Source of the DNA: JAENVU01 sp038250905
GTDB taxonomy: Bacteria > Actinomycetota > Acidimicrobiia > IMCC26256 > JAENVU01
NCBI GenBank assembly: GCA_038250905.1
Contig: JBBSBV010000007.1
Span: forward strand, 61,726-125,725
Direction: 5' to 3'
Length of the DNA stretch: 64,000 nucleotides
Below the pieces are notes generated by a model, which saw only the letters and a program-made list of their open reading frames with translations, was not told the origin of the DNA and did not search any database. Of this stretch, positions 8,811 to 17,024 are shown one piece after another (the stretch's first letter is position 1; every line of letters begins with the position of its first letter). Made by a program: the position numbers and the translations under genes.

Positions 8811-9767
8811 GTGGCGGGTGGTCAAGAGCGGATTCTGAAGCGGCGTATCAGCAGTGTGCAGTCGACGAAGAAGATCACGCGCGCGATGGAGCTCATCGCG
8901 GGGAGTCGGATCGTCAAAGCACAACAAGCGGTGCATGCTGCGGTCCCGTACAGCGATCGCATCACCGAGGTCGTCAAGGACCTTGGTGCCACCGGTGGCG
9001 GCGTCAACAGCCCACTGTTGACGCCCCGCACGGAGATCCGGCGGGTCGCGCACGTCGTCATCGCGGCCGACCGCGGTCAGTGTGGCGCGTACAACTCGTC
9101 GGTCATCCGCGCGACGGAAGGGTCGATGAAGGAGCAGGCCGAACTCGGCCGCGACTACGCGCTGTTCGTCGTCGGCCGGAAGACGGAGAGCTACTTCCGG
9201 TACCGCAACTTCCGCATCGATCACGCGTTCACGGGATTCTCGGATCGCCCGAGCTACGAGGACGCCCGCCGCATCGGTGAAGCGGTCACCGCGGCGTTCC
9301 TGGCCGGCGAGTGCGACATGGTCGAACTCGTCTACACCCGCTTCGTGAGTGCCGGCCACCAAGAGGTCGTGCGTCGGCCTCTGGTGCCGCTCGAGCGTGA
9401 GGTCGTCGCCGGTGGCGACGGTCGACCCGAGACCGACGGTGAGGTGGGCGCGAGCTACGAGTTCGAGCCGGCCCCGGAAGCGATTCTCGATGCGCTCCTC
9501 CCTCGCTACGTCGAGGCCCGGATCTTCGCCGCGCTCCTGAATGCTGCGGCCTCGGAGCACTCCGCTCGCCAACGCGCGATGAAAGCGGCGACGGACAACG
9601 CCGAGGAACTCATCATCAATCTGACTCGGATCATGAACCGGGCCCGGCAGGACTCGATCACGACCGAGATCATGGAAATCGTCAGCGGCGCCGAGGCCCT
9701 CCAGTCGGGCGACGCGACTCATGGCGAAGTATTCGACACCCCGATCTCCCTCGGCGACCCCGAGTGA
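8811..9767 (+). CDS. atpG: F1Fo ATP synthase subunit gamma
   Basis: The central rotor shaft has 318 residues. The N-terminal coiled coil (RRISSVQSTKKITRAMELIA) and the C-terminal helix with ITTEIMEIVSGAEAL are diagnostic and pair as the shaft. The middle is longer than in E. coli (about 286 residues), with an insert around residues 195-215 (VAGGDGRPETDGEVGAS), as often seen in Actinomycetota. GTG 8811 has GGAG at 8799-8802. Confidence 0.96.
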   Translation: MAGGQERILKRRISSVQSTKKITRAMELIAGSRIVKAQQAVHAAVPYSDRITEVVKDLGATGGGVNSPLLTPRTEIRRVAHVVIAADRGQCGAYNSSVIRATEGSMKEQAELGRDYALFVVGRKTESYFRYRNFRIDHAFTGFSDRPSYEDARRIGEAVTAAFLAGECDMVELVYTRFVSAGHQEVVRRPLVPLEREVVAGGDGRPETDGEVGASYEFEPAPEAILDALLPRYVEARIFAALLNAAASEHSARQRAMKAATDNAEELIINLTRIMNRARQDSITTEIMEIVSGAEALQSGDATHGEVFDTPISLGDPE

Positions 9768-9801
9768 TCACCGCGTTTCTAGAGCTGCGAGGAGCTTGCT
9801 C

Positions 9802-11244
9802 ATGACGATGACTGCTGACAACGAGACCACCCTCAAGGAGGGCCGCGTCGTCGCGATCGCCGGACCGGTGGTCGACGTCGAGTTCCCGCCGGACGCCCTT
9901 CCCGAGATCAACACTGCACTCGAGCTCGACATCGAGCTCGACGGCCAGACGATCACGGTCACCGCCGAGGTCGCCCAGCAGATCGGCGACGGTCGGTGTC
10001 GGGTGATCTGCATGAAGCCGACCGACGGCCTGACCCGCGGCACCGTGGTGCGCAACACCGGTCGGGGTATCACGATGCCCGTGGGCGATGGTGTGCTCGG
10101 CCATGTGTTCAACGTGCTCGGCGAACCGATCGACGTTTCGGCCGACGAGCTCACCGACATCGACGACCGCTGGGAGATCCACCGCGACCCCCCGCCCTTC
10201 GACCAACTCGAGGCGCGCGCGCAGATGTTCGAGACGGGCATCAAGGTCATCGACCTCCTCGAGCCCTACGTCCAGGGTGGCAAGATCGGACTGTTCGGTG
10301 GTGCCGGTGTGGGCAAGACGGTGCTGATCCAGGAAATGATCAACCGGGTCGCCACGCAGCACGGTGGTGTATCGGTGTTCGCCGGTGTCGGCGAGCGCAC
10401 CCGTGAGGGCACCGACCTGTGGATCGAAATGCAGGAGTCGGGTGTCATCGACAAGGCCGCGTTGATCTTCGGCCAGATGGACGAGCCGCCTGGCGTCCGG
10501 CTGCGCGTCGCGCTCTCCGCACTGACCGTCGCCGAGTACTTCCGTGATGTGAAGAACCAGGACGTGCTGCTCTTCGTCGACAATATCTTCCGGTTCGTGC
10601 AGGCGGGCTCCGAGGTGTCGACCCTGCTCGGCCGTATGCCGTCGGCCGTGGGATACCAGCCGACGCTGGCCGACGAGATGGGTGAGCTGCAGGAGCGCAT
10701 CACGTCGACCAAGGGACACTCGATCACGTCCCTCCAGGCCGTGTATGTCCCGGCCGACGACTACACCGACCCGGCGCCGTTCACCACCTTCACCCACCTC
10801 GACGCGACCACGGAACTCTCCCGTCAGATCGCGGCGCTCGGTATCTACCCGGCGGTCGACCCGTTGGCGTCCACCTCCAACATCCTGGCTCCGGAGGTTG
10901 TCGGTCAACGTCACTACGACTGTGCCCGTCGGGTCCAGGAAGTGCTCCAGCGGTACAAGGAGCTCCAGGACATCATCGCCATCCTCGGTCTCGACGAGCT
11001 CTCCGAGGACGACAAGGTGACGGTCTCACGGGCCCGCAAGATCCAGCGGTTCTTGAGCCAGCCGTTCTTCGTCGGCGAGGTCTTCACCGGTCTGCCCGGC
11101 ATCTTCGTGCCGGTCGAGGAGACGGTCGAGAGCTTCGAGGCGCTGGTCAACGGTGAACTCGACGACATCCCCGAGCAGGCGTTCTTCAACGTCGGCGGGG
11201 TCGAGAGCGTCCTCGCCAAGGCGAAGACCCTCGAAGAGAGCTGA
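9802..11244 (+). CDS. atpD: F1Fo ATP synthase subunit beta
   Basis: The catalytic subunit of F1 has 480 residues. Walker A GGAGVGKT is at residues 166-173, with GERTREG and the DNIFRFVQAGSEVS region following. The reading frame is open 81 bases further upstream, but ATG 9802 has GAGGAG at 9789-9794 and yields the standard N terminus. The DELSEDDK element near the C terminus corresponds to the DELSEED lever that pushes on gamma. Confidence 0.98.
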   Translation: MTMTADNETTLKEGRVVAIAGPVVDVEFPPDALPEINTALELDIELDGQTITVTAEVAQQIGDGRCRVICMKPTDGLTRGTVVRNTGRGITMPVGDGVLGHVFNVLGEPIDVSADELTDIDDRWEIHRDPPPFDQLEARAQMFETGIKVIDLLEPYVQGGKIGLFGGAGVGKTVLIQEMINRVATQHGGVSVFAGVGERTREGTDLWIEMQESGVIDKAALIFGQMDEPPGVRLRVALSALTVAEYFRDVKNQDVLLFVDNIFRFVQAGSEVSTLLGRMPSAVGYQPTLADEMGELQERITSTKGHSITSLQAVYVPADDYTDPAPFTTFTHLDATTELSRQIAALGIYPAVDPLASTSNILAPEVVGQRHYDCARRVQEVLQRYKELQDIIAILGLDELSEDDKVTVSRARKIQRFLSQPFFVGEVFTGLPGIFVPVEETVESFEALVNGELDDIPEQAFFNVGGVESVLAKAKTLEES

Positions 11245-11246
11245 TC

Positions 11247-11639
11247 ATGCCGTTCGCCGTCCAGCTGGTCTCACCGGAGCGCGTCCTCTACGAGGGCGAG
11301 GCCGAGATGGTGGTGTGTCGCACCACCGATGGTGAGATCGCGTTCCTGCCCGGCCACGTGCCGTTCGTCGGCGCGCTCGGTGTGGCGAAGGTGCGCATCA
11401 TCCTCCCCGAGAAGGGTGAGGTCGCGGTCGCGGTCCACGGCGGATTCGTCGAGGTCAATGGCGACCACGTGTCGGTGCTCTCCGACGTCGCGGAGTTGCC
11501 CGAGCAGGTCGACGTCGTACGGGCCCAGACCGCCAAGGAGAACGCCGCGCAGCGCTTGGTGGCGGACCCGGCCGACGAGGACGCGCAGGCGGCACTGGCC
11601 CGGGCCGAACTCCGCCTCGAGGTCGCAACAGCCGCCTGA
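11247..11639 (+). CDS. atpC: F1Fo ATP synthase subunit epsilon
   Basis: The 130-residue subunit has the N-terminal beta-sandwich (VQLVSPERVLYEGEAEMV, then IAFLPGHVPFVGALG) and a C-terminal helical hairpin, which in other species regulates ATP hydrolysis. It is the last gene of the operon, two bases after atpD. Downstream, 72 bases separate it from the convergent glpX. No strong terminator hairpin is visible there. Confidence 0.95.
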   Translation: MPFAVQLVSPERVLYEGEAEMVVCRTTDGEIAFLPGHVPFVGALGVAKVRIILPEKGEVAVAVHGGFVEVNGDHVSVLSDVAELPEQVDVVRAQTAKENAAQRLVADPADEDAQAALARAELRLEVATAA

Positions 11640-11711
11640 TCCGCCGCCCCACGCAATATGAGCGCGAATCGCGTGCTCCGGCGACCAGATCGCGTGGCGA
11701 AACGACCCGTG

Positions 11712-12704
11712 TCAGTCGAACTTGACGGCCGAGTAGCGCATCAGCTTCTGCCAGCGGTGCTCGGAGTGGATGGTGCGGATCGTTCCCGACTTCGCCCGCA
11801 TCACCAGGCTCTCGGTGCTGGCGCCGTCGCCGCGGTAGTGGACGCCCTTCAGCAGGTCGCCGTCGGAGATGCCGGTGGCCGCGAAGAACACCTCCTCGCC
11901 CGACACGAGATCGGTCGTGGTGAGGATGCGGTCGAGGTCGTAGCCGGCGTCGAGCGCCTCCCGCTTCTCGTCGTCGTTGCGGGGCCAGAGCCGTCCGATG
12001 ATCGATCCGCCGGTGCACAGCAGTGCACACGCAGCCGTGACACCCTCCGGGGTCCCGCCGACGCCGAAGAGGATGTCCGAGCCCGAACCCGGGGTTGCCA
12101 CCGAGATCGCGCCGGCGATGTCACCGTCCTGGATCAGCCGGATCCGGGCGCCGGCTTCGCGGCATTCCTTGATGATGCCCTCGTGCCGTGGCCGGTCGAG
12201 GATCACCGCGGTGACGTCGTGGATCCGCTCGCCCTTGGCCTTGGCGACGGCCTCGAGGTTCGCCTTGATCGGCGCATCGAGGTCGACGACATCGACGGCT
12301 TCGGGGCCGACGGCGATCTTGTCCATGTAGACGCACGGACCCGGATCGAACATGGTGCCGCGCTCGGCGACCGCGATCACCGAGATGGCGTTGTTGCGCC
12401 CGAGCGACGTGAGGGTGGTGCCGTCGATCGGGTCGACGGCGATGTCGACGGCCGGCCCGCCGGCGCCGATCTCCTCGCCGTTGAAGAGCATCGGGGCTTC
12501 GTCCTTCTCGCCCTCGCCGATGACGACGACACCCTCCATCGGGACGGAGTTGAGGACCAGACGCATCGCGTCGACCGCGGCGCCGTCGGCGCCGTTCTTG
12601 TCGCCGCGTCCGAACCACCGGCCGGCGGCGAGCGCAGCCGCCTCGGTGGCACGGGCGAGGTCCATGGCCAGGTTGCGGTCGGGCAGCTGTGGGGCAGATT
12701 CCAT
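11712..12704 (-). CDS. glpX: Class II fructose-1,6-bisphosphatase
   Basis: This gluconeogenic phosphatase hydrolyses fructose 1,6-bisphosphate to fructose 6-phosphate. The 330-residue protein has the metal-binding GEGEKDEAPM motif, DPIDGTT and GTPEGV, diagnostic for GlpX. ATG 12704 is supported by TAGAAT at 12716-12711, only six bases upstream, which suggests a leaderless transcript. It is the only class of FBPase in most Actinomycetota, so it is probably essential for growth on acids. It converges with the atp operon. Confidence 0.95.
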   Translation of the reverse strand: MESAPQLPDRNLAMDLARATEAAALAAGRWFGRGDKNGADGAAVDAMRLVLNSVPMEGVVVIGEGEKDEAPMLFNGEEIGAGGPAVDIAVDPIDGTTLTSLGRNNAISVIAVAERGTMFDPGPCVYMDKIAVGPEAVDVVDLDAPIKANLEAVAKAKGERIHDVTAVILDRPRHEGIIKECREAGARIRLIQDGDIAGAISVATPGSGSDILFGVGGTPEGVTAACALLCTGGSIIGRLWPRNDDEKREALDAGYDLDRILTTTDLVSGEEVFFAATGISDGDLLKGVHYRGDGASTESLVMRAKSGTIRTIHSEHRWQKLMRYSAVKFD

Positions 12705-12710
12705 CGGAAG

Positions 12711-12716
12711 ATTCTA
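12711..12716 (-). promoter_or_regulatory. -10 element of a leaderless promoter for glpX
   Basis: TAGAAT on the minus strand ends six bases before the ATG at 12704, so transcription should begin at or within a base or two of the start codon. Confidence 0.55.
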
Positions 12717-12747
12717 CTTGTGGGAATCCCGTCAGGCTTCCCTCCAG

Positions 12748-13842
12748 TCAGCCTTTCAGCTCGGGGATCACGTGTTCTCCGAGCAGTTCGATCGAATGCA
12801 TGACCGCTTCGTGGGGAATCTTGTAGGGGTTCAGGAGGCAGAGCAGCAGGTCGCAGTCGGCCGCGTCGTAGCGCCGGGCCACCTCGAGGCAGCGTTCCGG
12901 TCCGCCCACGATGCAGGCGCCCGACGACTGGAGGTAGTCGAAGGTGAGCAGGGTCAGATCGAGATCGTTGATGGCGGCGGCGTAGTCGTAGGTGCCGAGC
13001 GGCTTGCCGGCCTGCCATTCCGCGACCGTCCCGATGTGCCAGAGCGCGGTGCGCACATACCACTCGAAGGATTCCGCGGCCTCGGCAAAGGCCTGCTCGT
13101 CGGTGTCGGCGCAATGGACCATGGTGAAGGTGGCGGCGCGGTCGTTGACGAACTTGCCGATGGGGTTGGTGATGTGGGTCTGGGCTTCGCGGTAGATCTT
13201 GATCCGCTCGGCGAGTTCCTCCGGCGGTACCCCGATCGTGAAGCTCAGGAGTCCGAGTCCGAACCCGCCGGCGATCGCGTGACTGTCGGGATTGGTCGAC
13301 GCGACCCACAACGGAGGGTGCGGGGTCTGCAACGGCTTGGGATGCAGACGCCGCGGCGGGACCTTCCACGTCGGTCCGTCGGCACTGAACGTGTCGTTGG
13401 TCCACGCGTCGACCACCAGGCGCAGTCCCTCCTCCCATTGGCTGCGGGTGAGGTTCGGATCGGCGCCGAAACCTTCGAGTTCGGCGCGGGTCGACGACCG
13501 TCCGGTCCCGAACTCGAGTCGACCGTCGGAGACGAGATCGACGACTGCGGCAGCCTCGGCGGCGCGGACCGGGTGGTTGTACGGGTACGGGAGGAGCCGC
13601 ACGCCGTGGCCGATGCGCATGGTGCTCGTCTGGGCCGCGATGGCGCCGTAGAGCGCGTCGGGTGCAGAGCAGTGCGAGTACTCGTCGAGGAAGTGGTGCT
13701 CGACGGTCCAGAACGAACTGAACCCGGCCTGCTCCCCGTGGACCGCCTGCGCAATGGTGTTCTTGTACGCCACGTGATCGCTCTCCGGACCCCAGGGTCG
13801 GGGCACCGGGATCTCGTAGAACAGGGCGAAATCCATCGACAT
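12748..13842 (-). CDS. LLM-class (luciferase-like) flavin or F420-dependent oxidoreductase
   Basis: The 364-residue TIM-barrel protein belongs to the bacterial luciferase-like family: FWTVEHHFLDEYSHCSAPD near residue 45-63, RIGHGVRLLPYPYNHPVRAAE, and GRLEFGTGRSS. Members use FMNH2 or reduced F420. F420 genes occur in this window at 49-51 kb, so either cofactor is possible. It is close to alkanal monooxygenase-type members that work on unknown substrates. The start ATG has GGGAG about ten bases upstream. It is divergent from the SDR gene at 13921, and a 20-bp inverted repeat lies between them. Confidence 0.82.
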   Translation of the reverse strand: MSMDFALFYEIPVPRPWGPESDHVAYKNTIAQAVHGEQAGFSSFWTVEHHFLDEYSHCSAPDALYGAIAAQTSTMRIGHGVRLLPYPYNHPVRAAEAAAVVDLVSDGRLEFGTGRSSTRAELEGFGADPNLTRSQWEEGLRLVVDAWTNDTFSADGPTWKVPPRRLHPKPLQTPHPPLWVASTNPDSHAIAGGFGLGLLSFTIGVPPEELAERIKIYREAQTHITNPIGKFVNDRAATFTMVHCADTDEQAFAEAAESFEWYVRTALWHIGTVAEWQAGKPLGTYDYAAAINDLDLTLLTFDYLQSSGACIVGGPERCLEVARRYDAADCDLLLCLLNPYKIPHEAVMHSIELLGEHVIPELKG

Positions 13843-13885
13843 CTCTGGCTCCCGGTGATTTGACGGGGGGTCGGAATCCCGGGAC

Positions 13886-13905
13886 AGTAACGCGTTCTCG
13901 TTACT
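13886..13905. promoter_or_regulatory. Inverted repeat AGTAACG-N6-CGTTACT (operator candidate)
   Basis: Two perfect 7-bp arms (13886-13892 and 13899-13905) flank CGTTCT in the 78-base gap between the divergent LLM and SDR genes, four bases before the AGGAGG of the SDR. The size and symmetry fit a TetR-family operator. This is inference, as no regulator gene is adjacent. Confidence 0.5.
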
Positions 13906-13920
13906 CGTCAGGAGGCCTCA

Positions 13921-14682
13921 GTGGGACGGATCGACGGCAAGATCGCGGTGGTGACCGGCGCGGCGTCGGGGATCGGACTCGCCGCGGCCCAGCGGTTCCG
14001 CGCGGAGGGCGCGACGGTGGTGGGGTGGGACCTGGCGGGCGCGGATGTGGACCTCGACGTGCGCGACGAGGCCGCGATCGAAGCCGCGGTCGCGGCCGTG
14101 GTCCGCGACCACGGCCGGCTCGATGCCGTGGTGCACGCCGCGGGCGTGGCCGGTGGCGGCGCGGTCCACATGGTTCCCGCGGAAGAGTGGGACCGTGTCG
14201 TCGACATCAACCTGAAGGGCACGTTCCTGGTGGGCAAGCACGCGGTCGCGGCGATGCTCGAGCAGGCCCCGATCGACGGTGAGCGCGGTTCGATCGTGAA
14301 CATCGCGAGTGTCGAAGGGTTGGCCGGTACCGAAGGTGGGTCGACCTACAACGCCGCGAAGGGCGGCGTCGTCATCCTCACCAAGAACATGGCGATCGAC
14401 TACGGCCGCGCGGGGATCCGGGTCAATGCGGTCTGCCCCGGATTCATCGACACGCCGATGCTCCAGGGGGTGTTCGCGATGGACGGGATGGACGAGATCC
14501 TCGCCGACATCACCGCCGCCCATCAGCTGGGCCGTCTGGGTCGGGCCGAGGAGGTTGCGTCCGCGGCGCTGTTCCTCTGCTCGTCCGACGCGTCGTTCGT
14601 GAGTGGTGTCGCGCTCCCGGTCGACGGCGGGTACACCGCGGGTCACCGTCACGGCGTGAGCGAGATGCTGGGTCTGGGCTGA
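13921..14682 (+). CDS. Short-chain dehydrogenase/reductase
   Basis: The 253-residue classical SDR has a Rossmann N terminus (VTGAASGIGLA, residues 11-21), NAG-like HAAGVAGGG, and catalytic Ser130, Tyr143 and Lys147 (YNAAK). The motif DVRDE near residue 46 replaces the usual longer loop. GTG 13921 follows a strong AGGAGG at 13910-13915. The proline-glycine turn CPGFIDTPML is typical of NAD(H)-dependent alcohol or 3-hydroxyacyl dehydrogenases. The substrate cannot be assigned. It lies just before the acyl-CoA mutase gene, so it may act on a product of that pathway. Confidence 0.9.
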   Translation: MGRIDGKIAVVTGAASGIGLAAAQRFRAEGATVVGWDLAGADVDLDVRDEAAIEAAVAAVVRDHGRLDAVVHAAGVAGGGAVHMVPAEEWDRVVDINLKGTFLVGKHAVAAMLEQAPIDGERGSIVNIASVEGLAGTEGGSTYNAAKGGVVILTKNMAIDYGRAGIRVNAVCPGFIDTPMLQGVFAMDGMDEILADITAAHQLGRLGRAEEVASAALFLCSSDASFVSGVALPVDGGYTAGHRHGVSEMLGLG

Positions 14683-14753
14683 GTCTTGACGCAGCCGGGT
14701 GCCGCGCCAGCGGACCTTCGTGGCGACCCGGCCGGGCGTGGGAGACTGACCGG

Positions 14754-16340
14754 ATGTCGGAACGGGACTTCTCCACGTATTCGGGGATCGAGGTGGATCC
14801 GGTCTACGGGCCGGCGGACGCCGAACGGCCCGGCGAGTGGCCGTACACGCGCGGTCCGTACGCCGAGATGTACCGCTCGAAGTTGTGGACCATGCGGATG
14901 TTCGCGGGCTTCGGGACGCCGGTAGATACGAACCAGCGGTTCAAGGAGTTGCTCGCGGCGGGCGGCGACGGGCTCTCGACCGCCTTCGATCTCCCCACGC
15001 TCATGGGCAAGGATTCCGACGACCCGATCTCGCTCGGCGAGGTGGGCAAGTGCGGCGTCTCGGTGGACACGCTCGCCGACGTCGAGGACCTCTACCGCGA
15101 CATCGACCTCGGCGCGGTGACGACGTCGATGACGATCAACTCGCCGGCCCCGATCCTGCTGGCGATGTACGTCGCGGCGGCGGAGAACGGTGGGGTCGAG
15201 CGGGCCCGGCTCGGTGGGACGCTGCAGAACGACATGCTGAAGGAGTACCAGGCGCAGAAGGAGTTCGTGTTCCCGCCGCGCCCGAGCATGCGACTCGTCA
15301 GCGACGTGATCCGGTTCACCACCGCCGAGATGCCCCGGTGGCACTCCGTCTCGATCTCCGGATACCACATTCGCGAGGCCGGTTCGACTGCCGCGCAGGA
15401 ACTCGCCTTCACGGTCGGCAACGGGTTCGCGTACGTGGAGGCGGCGATCGCCGCGGGTCTCGATGTCGACGTCTTCGCACCGCGTCTCTCGTTCTTCTTC
15501 AACGCCCACATCGACTTCTTCGAGGAGATCGCGAAGTACCGCGCCGCCCGCCGCATCTGGGCCCGGTGGATGCGCGACCGCTACGGCGCCACCAACGAGC
15601 GGTCGCGGCAACTCCGCTTCCACACCCAGACCGCGGGCGTCTCGTTGACCGCGCAGCAGCCGGAGGTCAACCTCGTCCGGACCGCGATCGAGGCTCTGGC
15701 CGGGGTGCTCGGCGGGACCCAGAGCCTCCACACCAACTCGTTCGACGAGGCGCTGGCACTCCCCACCGAGAAGGCGGCCCGGCTGGCCTTGCGTACCCAG
15801 CAGGTGGTCGCGCACGAGACCCGGGTCACCAACGTGGCCGATCCGTTGGGCGGGTCGTGGTACGTCGAGGCGCTCACCGACGAACTCGAACGCCAGGCCG
15901 AGGCGATCTTTGCCCACGTCGAGCAGTTGGGCGACGGCTCGATGCTCGAAGGCGCGCTCGTCGGCATCGAGAACGGCTACTACCAACGCGAGATCGCGCA
16001 AGCGGCCTACGACATCGAGCGCAAGCTGAACGACGGGCGCCACGCGATGGTCGGCGTCACCGACTTCTACGAAGGCAACGATGAGCCGCCGCCGCCGACC
16101 CTCGAGATCGGGCGGGAGTGCGAGGAGCAGCAACTGAAGCGGCTCGCCGCGGTGAAGGCAGACCGCGACGCGAACGCGGTGGACGCCGCGCTGGCACGGT
16201 TGCGCGCGGATGCCGCGGACCCGTTGGTCAATCTGATGCCGGCGCTGCTCGACGCGGCGCGCGCGTACGCGACCGTCGGGGAGACGATGGACGCACTGGC
16301 CGACGTCTTCGGGCGGTACCGCGAAACGCCGGTGATCTAG
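14754..16340 (+). CDS. icmA: Acyl-CoA mutase large subunit, isobutyryl-CoA-mutase type
   Basis: This 528-residue protein is a B12-dependent acyl-CoA mutase substrate domain without the cobalamin-binding domain. Two specificity positions are readable. The position of MCM Tyr89 is Phe50 (WTMRMFAGFG), and that of MCM Arg207 is Gln168 (KEYQAQKE). The spacing of 118 residues matches MCM and isobutyryl-CoA mutase (Phe80/Gln198). This fits interconversion of isobutyryl- and butyryl-CoA, not methylmalonyl-CoA. A separate small B12 subunit is needed and is not in the window. The G-protein chaperone meaB is at 26.9 kb. GGGAG precedes the ATG at 14754. Confidence 0.82.
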   Translation: MSERDFSTYSGIEVDPVYGPADAERPGEWPYTRGPYAEMYRSKLWTMRMFAGFGTPVDTNQRFKELLAAGGDGLSTAFDLPTLMGKDSDDPISLGEVGKCGVSVDTLADVEDLYRDIDLGAVTTSMTINSPAPILLAMYVAAAENGGVERARLGGTLQNDMLKEYQAQKEFVFPPRPSMRLVSDVIRFTTAEMPRWHSVSISGYHIREAGSTAAQELAFTVGNGFAYVEAAIAAGLDVDVFAPRLSFFFNAHIDFFEEIAKYRAARRIWARWMRDRYGATNERSRQLRFHTQTAGVSLTAQQPEVNLVRTAIEALAGVLGGTQSLHTNSFDEALALPTEKAARLALRTQQVVAHETRVTNVADPLGGSWYVEALTDELERQAEAIFAHVEQLGDGSMLEGALVGIENGYYQREIAQAAYDIERKLNDGRHAMVGVTDFYEGNDEPPPPTLEIGRECEEQQLKRLAAVKADRDANAVDAALARLRADAADPLVNLMPALLDAARAYATVGETMDALADVFGRYRETPVI

Positions 16341-16344
16341 TCCG

Positions 16345-16959
16345 ATGCTGACGGAGACGGAACTGACGGTCGCGCGCGCGGCGAAGGGCTTCATGCCCGA
16401 CGCCGAGGGTCTCGCGCTGCACGATGCCGGGCTCGACGGCGGTCGCGTCGGACCGCTGTTGGAGATCGGGTCGTACTGTGGAAAGTCGGGCGTGTATCTC
16501 GGGGCGGCCGCGAGGGAGCGCGCCACCGTGCTGTTCACCATCGATCACCACCACGGGTCGGAGGAGAACCAGGCCGGTTGGGAACACCACGATCTCGACG
16601 TCGTCGATCCCCGCACGAATCGCATGGACACGCTGCCGTTCTTCCGCCGCACGATCGAGGACGCGGGCTTGGAGTCGGTGGTCGTCGGCATCCTCGGCGA
16701 CTCGCCGACGGTGGGACGGTTCTGGACGTCGGCCCTCGGGTTCCTCTTCATCGACGGTGGTCACGCCGAAGCCGTTGCGATGGCCGACTACCGCACCTGG
16801 GCCCACCACGTCGTCGCCGACGGCATTCTCGCGATCCACGACGTCTTCGAGGATCCCGACGAGGGTGGCCAGGCCCCGTTCCATGTCTGGGAGCGGGCGG
16901 TCGCCGACGGCTTCACCCCGCTCGCCACCACCGGCAGCCTCCGCACCCTCCGCCGGTAG
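16345..16959 (+). CDS. Class I SAM-dependent methyltransferase (Methyltransf_24-like)
   Basis: The 204-residue protein has LEIGSYCGKSGVYLG as the SAM-binding glycine loop (about residues 39-53), then FTIDHHHG, and LFIDGGHAEAVAMADYRTW followed by GILAIHDVF. This order is typical of small methyltransferases of the Methyltransf_24/CmcI type found with glycan genes. It begins four bases after the mutase stop, so the two are probably co-transcribed, though no metabolic link is evident. The substrate is unknown. Confidence 0.75.
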   Translation: MLTETELTVARAAKGFMPDAEGLALHDAGLDGGRVGPLLEIGSYCGKSGVYLGAAARERATVLFTIDHHHGSEENQAGWEHHDLDVVDPRTNRMDTLPFFRRTIEDAGLESVVVGILGDSPTVGRFWTSALGFLFIDGGHAEAVAMADYRTWAHHVVADGILAIHDVFEDPDEGGQAPFHVWERAVADGFTPLATTGSLRTLRR

Positions 16960-16997
16960 GACCGGTTCTCCTACGCGAAACGGTCGCTGGAGCGCGA

Positions 16998-17011
16998 TTC
17001 GCGATCGCGAA
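16998..17011. repeat. Perfect 14-bp palindrome in a convergent intergenic gap
   Basis: TTCGCGATCGCGAA reads the same on both strands and contains the octamer GCGATCGC. It is in the 65-base gap between two convergent genes. It could form a small hairpin, but there is no T-run, so a terminator role is only possible. Confidence 0.4.
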
Positions 17012-17024
17012 CGAGGTGGTCGCG

